NCBI RefSeq assembly: GCF_026151205.1
Contig: NC_087077.1
Coordinates: forward strand, 6,100,483-6,164,482
Direction of reading: 5' to 3'
From: Bolinopsis microptera
Lineage: Eukaryota; Ctenophora; Tentaculata; Lobata; Bolinopsidae
Length of the DNA: 64,000 nt
Position numbers and translations under genes: made by a program. Below, piece by piece: positions 54,701-64,000 of this stretch (its first letter is position 1; each line of letters begins with the position of its first letter). The notes beneath the pieces were generated by a model. It did no database searches. It was not told where the DNA came from and worked only from the letters and a program-made list of their open reading frames with translations.

Positions 54701-55521
54701 TTCTGCAGGTTATCTCAGAAATCCATCTCTTTACTTTTAGCAAATTTCATGTCTGTTTGAACCTCAGTCTTTTATCAGGAGCCGTGGCCGAACAGGCGAG
54801 ACAGATCCTCCAGGAGGATAGATGGGATGTGTTCGGCAAGAGTATTGCCCAGCTGTCGGCTGTCGCATATCAAGGTAACTTATTTATAGGTATTCGATCA
54901 AACAGTCCCGGAAAAAATTGGCTCACCGGCGCGGCCCAGCCAAAATATTTGCTACTCTTTTTTTGCAACAAAAAATCCTTGATCACGTCCAAATACTAGG
55001 GTCTCCCCAACAAAATCTTGCACCGGTCGAAAGCCGCGAGATTTAACTACCTAGACAAAACAATCTGCCACAATCTGCTTTCCAATCCAATAAGTTTGCA
55101 CAGGAAAAAAACTGAATTCGTTTTGTTGATATGATGTGTGGTCAAAGCAACCTGTCTCCATATAATACTATCCGTACAACAACAAGAAATGTAGGATCAT
55201 TGAATCTTTGGCGACTAATGTGGGGGGGGGGGGGGGAAACCCTATTTTGACTCATTTTGCCTCATTTTTCCCTTTTTTGGCTGCCCGAATGAGGTAAAAT
55301 AAAGTAAATTTCGGCAAAAACATTTGTCTCTAAAAAGGCTCAGAAAACTAGATTCATTTACCTCACTTTACCTCATTTTACCTCATCCCAATTTTGGCTG
55401 CCCGAATGAGGTAAAATGAAATTGACCCCCCCCACTAATGTTTAGAACTCTTTCAGACGAACTGGAGCTCATGGAGCACGCAGGAAAGATCCTACTCAAG
55501 ATCGCGGCAGACGCGAAGACA
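51726..55521 (+). CDS. Unidentified ten-exon gene, 3' end lost at the inverted repeat
   Basis: Exons 51726-51859, 52023-52084, 52645-52739, 52901-53119, 53281-53380, 53568-53651, 53891-54058, 54356-54439, 54779-54874 and 55457-55521 have GT-AG borders and join into 369 codons without a stop. Introns 5-9 are all phase 1. The N-terminal ~97 residues are helical and charged (KYLNIFLLTEVKDKLDFLHM, KLLISTICELITALKKI) and could be a death-fold-like bundle; exon 4 has a hydrophobic stretch (GGMFAVFIIAYASKTCCG). Exons 6 and 7 are duplicates (GAIQRVIKK / SAVQRIALA). Exons 7-10 are helical and basic. I recognise no family. The donor after exon 10 runs straight into the Harbinger-derived arm; splicing to the next exon there would hit a stop after four codons. 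Confidence 0.62.
55222..55433. mobile_element. MITE-like insertion bounded by G- and C-runs, 8-bp duplication
   Basis: The 212-bp unit starts with a run of 14 G and ends with a run of 7 C. ACTAATGT flanks it on both sides (55214-55221 and 55434-55441), so it inserted with an 8-base duplication, as hAT-type elements do. Internally TGGCTGCCCGAATGAGGTAA occurs twice and CTCATTTTGCCTCATTTT/TTTACCTCATTTTACCTCAT blocks are near-inverted. It lies in intron 9 of the ten-exon gene, near the acceptor. Confidence 0.7.
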
Positions 55522-56945
55522 GTAAGTAAGATTCAGTCTCCTCCTCATTACTCGAATTTGTTGGGTCAGTTATTTAATGAAAAATTTTTACCGTTAAATT
55601 GTGTGGCTGTGTTGTCTGTGACATCGTTTCCAAGTGGGGAACATGGTTTATTTTTAATTAATTTTATCATAAGAACAGGTCCAGCTTTATTATTAATTGT
55701 ATATTATGCAGAGTCTGTGAAAACTGTTCATTTCAGGCTGGAACTGATTGAAAAGCCTCCTTCGGAGCTCTTCGGACGCAGCTTGTCCCTCGACGATTCT
55801 CCTAACCATCTTGTGGATTCTGGGGAGAGGACAAGGACAAGATTGCATTATTATTTTAATTATGTCAACCCGATTGAGATCCAGAGATAAGTTATGGCTT
55901 CCCATCTTAGACCACAACTCAGCTCTTTATCTGCATAAAAGAAACACCACCCGCCAGATTAAATTCACTTAAATTCCATCATTTGTATTAGGTCAATGAA
56001 ACTGCATACATAACAAGCTTAGACATTTCCTCGAATACACCTGGAAAAAAAATGGATGTATACTTTTGGAAGTACATAGAATCTCCTGGGAGACCCTATA
56101 AAAAATCTTCGCATTTTTCTATTGGCGTTTTTATAAAACCTGATAAATAGAGCTCCTGATCAACGATACTCATCGTTTTAGCATCCAATCCTTTCAGAAT
56201 GGTAAGAATTTGAGTTTTAGAGTTGCTTTTAAAGGGTTCTAAAACTTAACTCACTTCAAATTTAAGCAAATATATGGCCTGATATGTGCTCAGTATTTTG
56301 TTACACGTGTATTTGTATTTGTAACACGTGTATTTTTAAGAATTGGTAATTTAACACTTGTAATTATTTTTGTAATACGTGCATGTATTGTTTTGACTAA
56401 CACGTGTACTTTTCTAGAACGTGTTTTTTAAATGTCCTCCGCAAGTGACAAGCAGTCCGCACGGCCAATGTTGCGTGAACTGCTGTCTGCTACGGTGATC
56501 TTATTCACACAAAAGGAATAAACTAAGAATAATGTTCATTTATTTATCATACTGTGCTATGTTTTCACGTATTTGATTTAATATCTTTATCTGCCTAAAA
56601 GAATTGTGTTATCATTAAGTCATCAAGCTTCGTAAACTCGACATTTTCAATAGCTGTGGGCTAAACAAGTTTTCGCCATATTTCAGTCACCGTTAATCTT
56701 GTTATCATTATATCTGGTGGTTTTTTAACCGAACCAATGCATCATATTCCAGTCCCGCCAAATTGTGACAAATACTGGCAAATTTTTAAAAATTTTCTAA
56801 TTTGCCGCAGACGCGATTACTGAAACCTTATGAAAGCTTTCGGCGCGGCTGACATTGTCATGCTTTCAGGCGCGCGACGTTTCAGGCGCGCGACGTTTCA
56901 GGCGCGCTACGTTTCAATTTCACTCGTAGGTGGGCACACCAGTGT
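55521..56945. repeat. Right arm of the long inverted repeat
   Basis: Inverted counterpart of 27639-29306, from AGTAAGTAAGATTCAG to GGTGGGCACACCAGTGT. It carries the last transposase exon on the plus strand (55735-55890: ELFGRSLSLDDSPNH, HYYFNYVNPIEIQR, stop) but none of exons 1-9. It lacks the 236-base duplication of the left arm and has small differences (CTCGTAGG for CTCATAGG at the tip). The terminal 159 bases equal the palindrome arm at 27479. Confidence 0.88.
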
Positions 56946-56948
56946 AAG

Positions 56949-57113
56949 CTCCCATCGGAGCTCCGGAGTATCACATTGCTAGACAGTTTCAAAGTTGGTC
57001 TAGGCAGATTCATGGAACAGTACCCAGACACACCAACGGTTCCGGGCTACACTCCGACAAACGATAACTCAATGCTGAGCTGGAGGAGGACGCACTCGAT
57101 GCATTTGTCCTGA
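56949..57113 (+). pseudogene. LINE ORF2 C-terminal relic
   Basis: A frame reads KLPSELRSITLLDSFKVGLG then RFMEQYPDTPTVPGYTPTND and ends at a stop near 57113. The S/T-L-x-S-F-K-x-x-L pattern is the usual end of CR1/Jockey-type ORF2. The right arm of the inverted repeat abuts it, so the element probably inserted into an older LINE. Confidence 0.65.
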
Positions 57114-58379
57114 GCACGCCCTGCCAAACTCACCAAAACGTACCAAAAAGCGTACGTATCCTTCGGCGGCGAAAAGTGGCATGCAACGTATGTCAATGGA
57201 ACTTTGGGGAACTTTTTTTGGGGAACTTCAGGAAACCTGGGGGACTTTCCCAAAGTCCCCCAAAAGTTCCCCAAACAAATTATCAGATTCTACCAATGAT
57301 TGTAGGTATTGTTTTTTGTTCTTTTCGTTTATTTTATATTATCTGTACGTGCTCTGCATAGCATTCTTACAAAATTGAGCAGTAAACATGACTATATTTG
57401 AATTGCACCGAGCAATGATAGATGATGATACAGGAGTTGATGAACCAAATGTAATGCACAAAATCAGATAAATAAAAAATAAATAATAAATCTGTAAACT
57501 TACAGCTCTATTGAGTCATGCTGCAAGTATCTACAAGTAAGTTAAGATTATACCTTATAATAACATACATGTTAACATTGATGGGTATTAATGTATATTT
57601 TGGGTATTAATGTAAATTTTTAATAATTTTGGGGAACTCTTTTTTTGGGGGAACTTCAGAAATCTTGGGGGACTTTCCCAAAGTTTCCCTTGGACCCCCC
57701 CCCCCTCCCCCCCCTAATAATCATCATTGGGTGGCACAAAAACTCATAGACGAAACGTGTTTTTAATTTAGACAATTGAGTTTGGAATGATGTTTTCTCC
57801 GTCCAGTTGACATGATAGACTACGTACGTACGTACGTACCACAGGTCCGTATTGCCTGATTTAAGTTATGCAAAAACCAGCGGTCAGCTATCGGAATATA
57901 GCGGTTACACAACGGAAGCTAGCGGATGGCTAGTGGAAACTAGCGGACGCCTAAAGGAGACGCGGTAAAATGCAGCACTCATACCTAGCGGATGGCTAGC
58001 GGAGGCTAGCGGACGCCGCGCGCAAACTAGCGGATACTAGTGGTGTACATTTCAAAGAAAAATGATACATTATTCTCAAATTTTGAAATGAAAATGAATT
58101 TCAAATCTTTTGGTTTTACCAAATTCAATATTGTGACTTCAATTACTACCCCAGCTTTAAACATTAAAGCTAATTTATTTTTACAAGTTTTACAATGCTA
58201 ATATGTTAAGGTAAGCCGCGCAAGTTATAAGCAAAACAATTTTTGTTTCTGCGCGGAGAATTGATTGCGGAGTAAATTTAAGATCTGAGCTGGGATATGA
58301 AGTCCGTGCGATATCATCGTGGATATGTGAGAGCACGTTTCCTTGATTTGTGTAGTGGATTTGTAGTGGATTTCACAGG
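57114..58379. other. Non-coding repeats between LINE relic and satellite
   Basis: Two hairpin-like G-rich units, GGGGAACTTTTTTTGGGGAA at 57207-57280 and its relative at 57630-57700 (GGGAACTCTTTTTTTGGGGG...GGACTTTCCCAAAG), a tract of TACG units at 57821-57838, and a cluster of about eight GCTAGCGGA/CTAGCGGAY motifs at 57900-58045. No gene seen. Confidence 0.55.
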
Positions 58380-60491
58380 TGTAGTGGATTTGTGTTCCGG
58401 GGTAGGTGGAACATGTTTTGGTGGTTAAATAGGTAGTACGTGACCCAAACGATCATTAAAACCGAGTTTCGACCTCCCAACCCACTCAGGCCACTCCCAG
58501 GGGCCACGCCCATCCCAAAATTACTGAAAATTAGGTAAAATCAAGACCGAAAATCTTTACCCCCGTAGTGCATTTATGTTCCGGGGTAGGTGGAACATGT
58601 TTTGGTGGTTAAATAGTTAGTACTTGTCCCAAACCATCAGAAAAACCGAGTTTCGACCTCCCAACCCACTCAGGCCACTCCCAGGGGCCACGCCCATCCC
58701 AAAATTACTGAAAATTAGGTAAAATCAAGACCAAAATTCTTTACCCCCGTAGTGCATTTATGTTCCGGGGTAGGTGGAACATGTTTTGGTGGTTAAATAG
58801 TTAGTACTTGTCCCAAACCATCAGAAAAACCGAGTTTCGGCCTCCCAACCCACTCAGGCCACTCCCAGGGGCCACGCCCATCCCAAAATTACTGAAAATT
58901 AGGTAAAATCAAGACCGAAAATCTTTACCCCCGTAGTGCATTTATGTTCCGGGGTAGGTGGAACATGTTTTGGTGGTTAAATAGTTAGTACTTGTCCCAA
59001 ACCATCAGAAAAACCGAGTTTCGACCTCCCAACCCACTCAGGCCACTCCCAGGGGCCACGCCCATCCCAAAATTACTGAAAATTAGGTAAAATCAAGACC
59101 GAAAATCTTTACCCCCGTAGTGCATTTATGTTCCGGGGTAGGTGGAACATGTTTTGGTGGTTAAATAGTTAGTACTTGTCCCAAACCATCAGAAAAACCG
59201 AGTTTCGACCTCCCAACCCACTCAGGCCACTCCCAGGGGCCACGCCCATCCCAAAATTACTGAAAATTAGGTAAAATCAAGACCGAAAATCTTTACCCCC
59301 GTAGTGCATTTATGTTCCGGGGTAGGTGGAACATGTTTTGGTGGTTAAATAGTTAGTACTTGTCCCAAACCATCAGAAAAACCGAGTTTCGACCTCCCAA
59401 CCCACTCAGGCCACTCCCAGGGGCCACGCCCATCCCAAAATTACTGAAAATTAGGTAAAATCAAGACCGAAAATCTTTACCCCCGTAGTGCATTTATGTT
59501 CCGGGGTAGGTGGAACATGTTTTGGTGGTTAAATAGTTAGTACTTGTCCCAAACCATCAGAAAAACCGAGTTTCGACCTCCCAACCCACTCAGGCCACTC
59601 CCAGGGGCCACGCCCATCCCAAAATTACTGAAAATTAGGTAAAATCAAGACCGAAAATCTTTACCCCCGTAGTGCATTTATGTTCCGGGGTAGGTGGAAC
59701 ATGTTTTGGTGGTTAAATAGTTAGTACTTGTCCCAAACCATCAGAAAAACCGAGTTTCGACCTCCCAACCCACTCAGGCCCACTCCCAGGGGCCACGCCC
59801 ATCCCAAAATTACTGAAATTACTGAAATTATTGAAAATTAGGTAAAATCAAGACCGAAAATCTTTACCCCCGTAGTGCATTTATGTTCCGGGGTAGGTGG
59901 AACATGTTTTGGTGGTTAAATAGTTAGTACTTGACCCAAACCATCAGAAAAACCGAGTTTCGACCTCCCAACCCACTCAGGCCACTCCCAGGGGCCACGC
60001 CCATCCCAAAATTACTGAAATTACTGAAAATTAGGTAAAATCAAGACCGAAAATCTTTACCCCCGTAGTGCATTTATGTTCCGGGGTAGGTGGAACATGT
60101 TTTGGTGGTTAAATAGTTAGGACTTGACTCAAACCATCAGAAAAACCAAGTTTCGACCTCCCAACCCACTCAGGCCACTCCCAGGGGCCACGACCATCCC
60201 AAAATTACTGAAATTACTGAAATTATTGAAAATTAGGTAAAATCAAGACCGTAAATCTTTACCCCCGTAGTGCATTTATGTTCCGGGGTAGGTGGAACAT
60301 GTTTTGGTGGTTAAATAGTTAGTACTTGACCCAAACGATCAGAAAAACCGAGTTTCGACCTCCCAACCCAATCAGGCCACTCCCAGGGGCCACGCCCATC
60401 CCAAAATTACTGAAAATTAGGTAAAATCAAGACCGAAAATCTTTACCCCCGTAGTGCATTTATGTAGGTGGAACATGTTTTGGTGGTTAAA
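58380..60491. repeat. 184-bp satellite array, about 11.5 units
   Basis: The landmark GTAGTGCATTTATG recurs at 58571, 58755, 58939, 59123, 59307, 59491, 59675, 59879, 60071, 60273 and 60457 (position of CATTTATG). The spacing is exactly 184 for the first six intervals, then 204, 192, 202 and 184, because ATTACTGAA units are inserted in the later copies. The central units are almost identical, implying recent homogenisation. No ORF spans it. Confidence 0.97.
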
Positions 60492-61440
60492 TTTTTGGTA
60501 TTGCGAAGGGGAGGTCTGCCTTCCGATATCGCATTACAAAGGGTAACCCTCGAGTCCAAAATCGTATATCGAAGGGTAGGTGCGGACTTCGAAAACCGAA
60601 AAAAATATTTTTGGCTCAGAATGATCAGAGTAGCATGAAACATGAACAAAAGTAGTTTCCAAGAAAACTTTGAAAATTTTTGACTTAGAAAATTTTCGGT
60701 CCGAGTCATTCTCGATACGTACCTCTGAAAGCAGAGCTCCCGCTTCCGAGCTCGTATTGCGAAGGGGAGCCCTGCCTTCCGAGATCGCATTACAAAGGGG
60801 AACCCTCGAGTCCAAAATCGTATATCGAACTTCGAAAACCGAAAAAAATATTTTTGGCTCAGAATGATCAGAGTAGCATGAAACATGAACAAAAGTAGTT
60901 TCCAAGAAAACTTTGAAAATTTTTGACTTAGAAAATTTTCGGTCCGAGTCATTCTCGATACGTACCTCTGAAAGCAGAGCTCCCGCTTCCGAGCTCGTAT
61001 TGCGAAGGGGAGCCCTGCCTTCCGAGATCGCATTACAAAGGGGAACCCTCGAGTCCAAAATCGTATATCGAACTTCGAAAACCGAAAAAAATATTTTTGG
61101 CTCAGAATGATCAGAGTAGCATGAAACATGAACAAAAGTAGTTTCCAAGAAAACTTTGAAAATTTTTGACTTAGAAAATGTTCGGTCCGAGTCATTCTCG
61201 ATACGTACCTCTGAAAGCAGAGCTCCCGCTTCCGAGCTCGTATTGCGAAGGGGAGCCCTGCCTTCCGAGATCGCATTACAAAGGGGAACCCTCGAGTCCA
61301 AAATCGTACTTCGAAAACCGAAAAAAATATTTTTGGCTCAGAATGATCAGAGTAGCATGAAACATGAACAAAAGTAGTTTCCAAGAAAACTTTGAAAATT
61401 TTTGACTTTGAAAATTTTTGACTTTCAAAATTTTTGAGAA
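60492..61440. repeat. 243-bp tandem array, about 3.7 units
   Basis: AAAATTTTTGACTTAGAAAA recurs with a period of 243 at 60674, 60917 and 61160. Units are nearly identical; the first has an extra GAAGGGTAGGTGCGGA. Because 243 is a multiple of three, long open frames exist on both strands (up to 313 codons on the minus strand); these are artefacts of the period. The end decays into AAAATTTTTGACTTT repeats at 61395-61440. 61441-61640 is a spacer with a C-run at 61511-61524 and a G-run at 61612. Confidence 0.95.
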
Positions 61441-61649
61441 ATTTTTAGAAACCTAAATTAAAAAGTTGGCCCTTTTTGGCCCCTTGCCCGGATTTCATGG
61501 GGGAAGCGATGGCCCCCCCCCCCCCGCTTCCTACACCCCTGGGCCCAGACAAAATATGTTTGGCTCATACCTATCATATAATACAATATAAACGATCAGT
61601 GTAGTATGGTGTGGGGGGGGGGCAATGGCATAAAATGGAGAATTACTCA

Positions 61650-61985
61650 AGGAGTGCAGCCCTCCCTTTTGCAGTGCGAGCTCGGAAGCGGGAGCCGTGC
61701 CTTCAGAGGTACGTATCGAGGATGACTCGGACCGAAAATTTTCTTAGTCTAAATATTTTCAAAGTTTTTCTGGAAACTACTTTTATTCACGATTCATGCT
61801 ACCTAGATCATTATTAGCCGAAAATATTTCTTCGATTTTCGAAGTCCGGACCTACCCTTCGATATACGATTTCGGACTCGAGGGATCCCCCATGTAATGT
61901 GATCTCAGAAGGCAGGCCTCCCTTTTGCAGTGCGAGCTCGGGAGCGGGAGCCCTGCCTTCAGAGGTACGTATCGAGGATGATTGC
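61650..61985. repeat. Inverted, diverged copies of the 243-bp unit
   Basis: CAGAGGTACGTATCGAGGAT occurs at 61701 and 61962 as the complement of the array unit, with AAAATTTTCTTAGTC and TACCCTTCGATATACGATTT between. About 1.3 units remain. They face the array at 60492 across a ~200-base spacer, giving a large foldback. Confidence 0.88.
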
Positions 61986-61989
61986 CAAA

Positions 61990-62250
61990 ATATCGATTAC
62001 ATGATATGTGAACGACCCCTTACGCGTACGTGCGATCAGTTTATTGGGTTGAGACTAGATCCGCCCTATGGGAATCGTGCACAAAGCCCAATTACGGTAT
62101 CTTAGCACGCTATCACATGATTATTCACCCAATTCGATACCAAGATAAACAGGTTGCTTGATAACTTCGTCATTTTTAATCCCTTTGCGGACTTCTGCAG
62201 TATGTAATACTAATTCGAATAAAATCATACCCTGAAGTGCTCCCTTTCGT
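61990..62250. repeat. Solo MITE end and second copy of the 1507-1690 repeat
   Basis: 61997-62014 reads TATGTGAACGACCCCTTA, the complement of the MITE end at 22054. 62025-62180 is the diverged counterpart of 1507-1690 (ATCGTGCACAAAGCCCAATT, TTGATAACTTCGTCATTTTT). Confidence 0.55.
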
Positions 62251-62253
62251 GAC

Positions 62254-64000
62254 TGATTTGGTTGACAAGTACTAACTATTTAACCACCAAAACATGTTCC
62301 ACCTACCCCGGAACATAAATGCACTACGGGGGTAAAGATTTTCGGTCTTGATTTTACCTGGATTTCAGTAATTTTGGGATGGGCGTGGGCCCTGGGAGTG
62401 GCCTGAGTGGGTTGGGAGGTCGAAACTCGGTTTTTCTGATGGTTTGGGACAAGTACTAACTATTTTACCACCAAAACATGTTCCACCTACCCCGGAACAT
62501 AAATGCACTACGGGGGTAAAGATTTTCGGTCTTGATTTTACCTAATTTTCAGTAATTTCAGTAATTTCAGTGATTTTAGTAATTTTGGGATGGGCGTGGC
62601 CCCTGGGAGTGGCCTGAGTGGGTTGGGAGGTCGAAACTCGGTTTTTCTGATGGTTTGGGACAAGTACTAACTATTTAACCACCAAAACATGTTCCACCTA
62701 CCCCGGAACATAAATGCACTACGGGGGTAAAGATTTTCGGTCTTGATTTTACCTGGATTTCAGTAATTTTGGGATGGGCGTGGCCCCTGGGAGTGGCCTG
62801 AGTGGGTTGGGAGGTCGAAACTCGGTTTTTCTGATGGTTTGGGACAAGTACTAACTATTTAACCACCAAAACATGTTCCACCTACCCCGGAACATAAATG
62901 CACTACGGGGGTAAAGATTTTCGGTCTTGATTTTACCTAATTTTCAGTAATTTCAGTAATTTCAGTGATTTTAGTAATTTTGGGATGGGCGTGGCCCCCG
63001 GGAGTGGCCTGAGTGGGTTGGGAGGTCGAAACTCGGTTTTTGTGATGGTTTGGGAGAAGTACTAACTATTTAACCACCAAAACATGTTCCACCTACCCCG
63101 GAACATAAATGCACTACGGGGGTAAAGATTTTCGGTCTTGATTTTACCTGGATTTCAGTAATTTTGGGATGGGCGTGGCCCCTGGGAGTGGTCTGAGTGG
63201 GTTGGGAGGTCGAAACTCGGTTTTTCTGATGGTTTGGGAGAAGTACTAACTATTTTACCACCAAAACATGTTCCACCTACCCCGGAACATAAATGCACTA
63301 CGGGGGTAAAGATTTTCGGTCTTGATTTTACCTAATTTTCAGTAATTTCAGTAATTTCAGTGATTTTAGTAATTTTGGGATGGGCGTGGCCCCTGGGAGT
63401 GGTCTGAGTGGGTTGGGAGGTCGAAACTCGGTTTTTCTGATGGTTTGGGACAAGTACTAACTATTTACCACCAAAACATGTTCCACCTACCCCGGAACAT
63501 AAATGCACTACGGGGGTAAAGATTTTCGGTCTTGATTTTACCTAATTTTCAGTAATTTCAGTAATTTCAGTGATTTTAGTAATTTTGGGATGGGCGTGGC
63601 CCCTGGGAGTGGTCTGAGTGGGTTGGGAGGTCGAAACTCGGTTTTTCTGATGGTTTGGGAGAAGTACTAACTATCTAACCACCAAAACATAAATGCACTA
63701 CGGGGGTAAAGATTTTCGGTCTTGATTTTACCTGGATTTCAGTAATTTTGGGATGGGCGTGGCCCCTGGGAGTGGCCTGAGTGGGTTGGGAGGTCGAAAC
63801 TCGGTTTTTCTGATGGTTTGGGAGAAGTACTAACTATTTAAACACCAAAACATGTTCCACCTACCCTGGAACATAAATGCACTACGGGGGTAAAGATTTT
63901 CGGTCTTGATTTTACCTGGATTTCAGTAATTTTGGGATGGGCGTGGCCCCTGGGAGTGGCCTGAGTGGGTTGGGAGGTCGAAACTCGGTTTTTCTGATGG
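62254..64000. repeat. Inverted satellite array with 395-bp higher-order unit, runs off window
   Basis: It is the complement of the 184-bp satellite at 58380. GCACTACGGGGG recurs at 62321, 62505, 62716, 62900, 63111, 63295, 63505, 63695 and 63879: spacings 184, 211, 184, 211, 184, 210, 190, 184. Short units carry ACCTGGATTTCAGTAATTTT and long ones CAGTAATTTCAGTAATTTCA plus GTGATTTTAG, so a short-long dimer of about 395 bp was amplified. The left array lacks this alternation. Confidence 0.95.

Noticed and set aside
55438-55890. 150-codon ORF joining exon 10 and the Harbinger last exon
   Set aside because: The frame runs through an intron with canonical splice sites; the read-through is probably chance.
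27637-56948. Claim that the 29-kb segment is a proven giant transposon
   Set aside because: No matching target duplication could be read at the two tips and the left tip is confounded by the palindrome; kept as a hypothesis only.
58380-60491. CRISPR-like array
   Set aside because: Direct repeats of 184 bp with no unique spacers in a clearly eukaryotic window; it is a satellite.
60443-61384. Long minus-strand open frames (313 and 255 codons) in the 243-bp array
   Set aside because: The unit length is divisible by three and happens to lack stops in two frames; the frames are repeats of one 81-codon motif, overlap each other, and have no start context or domain.

Overview
This is a eukaryotic, almost certainly invertebrate metazoan, AT-rich nuclear window. 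The evidence is split genes with GT-AG introns, a TSSK-type and a PIM-type kinase, a rhodopsin-class GPCR, TTAGGG-type repeat tracts and a dense, diverse load of non-LTR retrotransposons (LINEs) and DNA transposons. A cnidarian-like or other marine invertebrate source is plausible, but the sequence alone does not settle it.

Layout. 1-5.6 kb: a decayed LINE reverse transcriptase fragment (minus), the 5' half of a TSSK-like kinase gene (minus, three exons, C-lobe exons not in the window) with a textbook RFX X-box just upstream, and a decayed LINE ORF1. 5.8-7.4 kb: a foldback DNA element flanked by TTAA. 7.4-7.9 kb: a LINE RNase H relic. 8.3-11.5 kb: two apparently intact host genes, an intronless PIM-like kinase (plus) and a three-exon class A GPCR (minus). 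11.5-22.4 kb: gene-poor, with LINE relics, foldback and MITE-like elements and a composite repeat carrying TTAGGG tracts that a 5'-truncated LINE interrupts.

22.4-27.5 kb holds a rearranged LINE with a CCCH-finger ORF1 and a tandemly duplicated RT domain. At 27.48-27.80 kb there is a perfect 319-bp palindrome, the left boundary of a ~1.4-1.7 kb arm that recurs inverted at 55.5-56.9 kb. Just inside the left arm is a PIF/Harbinger transposase gene whose exons 3-10 can be spliced open (minus, 28.9-33.6 kb). Just inside the right arm is an unidentified ten-exon gene (plus, 51.7-55.5 kb). Between them lie a full-length L1/Tx1-like LINE with target-site duplication, poly(A) tail, an SGNH-domain ORF1 and an intact ORF2 (33.75-40.52 kb), and a second intact two-ORF LINE on the minus strand (41.3-46.6 kb).

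The ORF1 of that second LINE is the most striking feature: an AlkB-like 2-oxoglutarate/Fe(II) dioxygenase domain followed by an SGNH-hydrolase domain. 46.7-51.5 kb carries hAT-type MITEs, tRNA-derived SINE-like copies and short duplications. 58.4-64 kb is a nested, inverted satellite structure (184-bp and 243-bp repeats in one orientation, then their inverted counterparts), resembling a giant foldback element that runs off the window.

The host genes (TSSK, PIM, GPCR and possibly the ten-exon gene) show no operon-like relation. Most of the window is mobile DNA in several age layers, from frame-broken relics to two LINEs with fully open ORFs.
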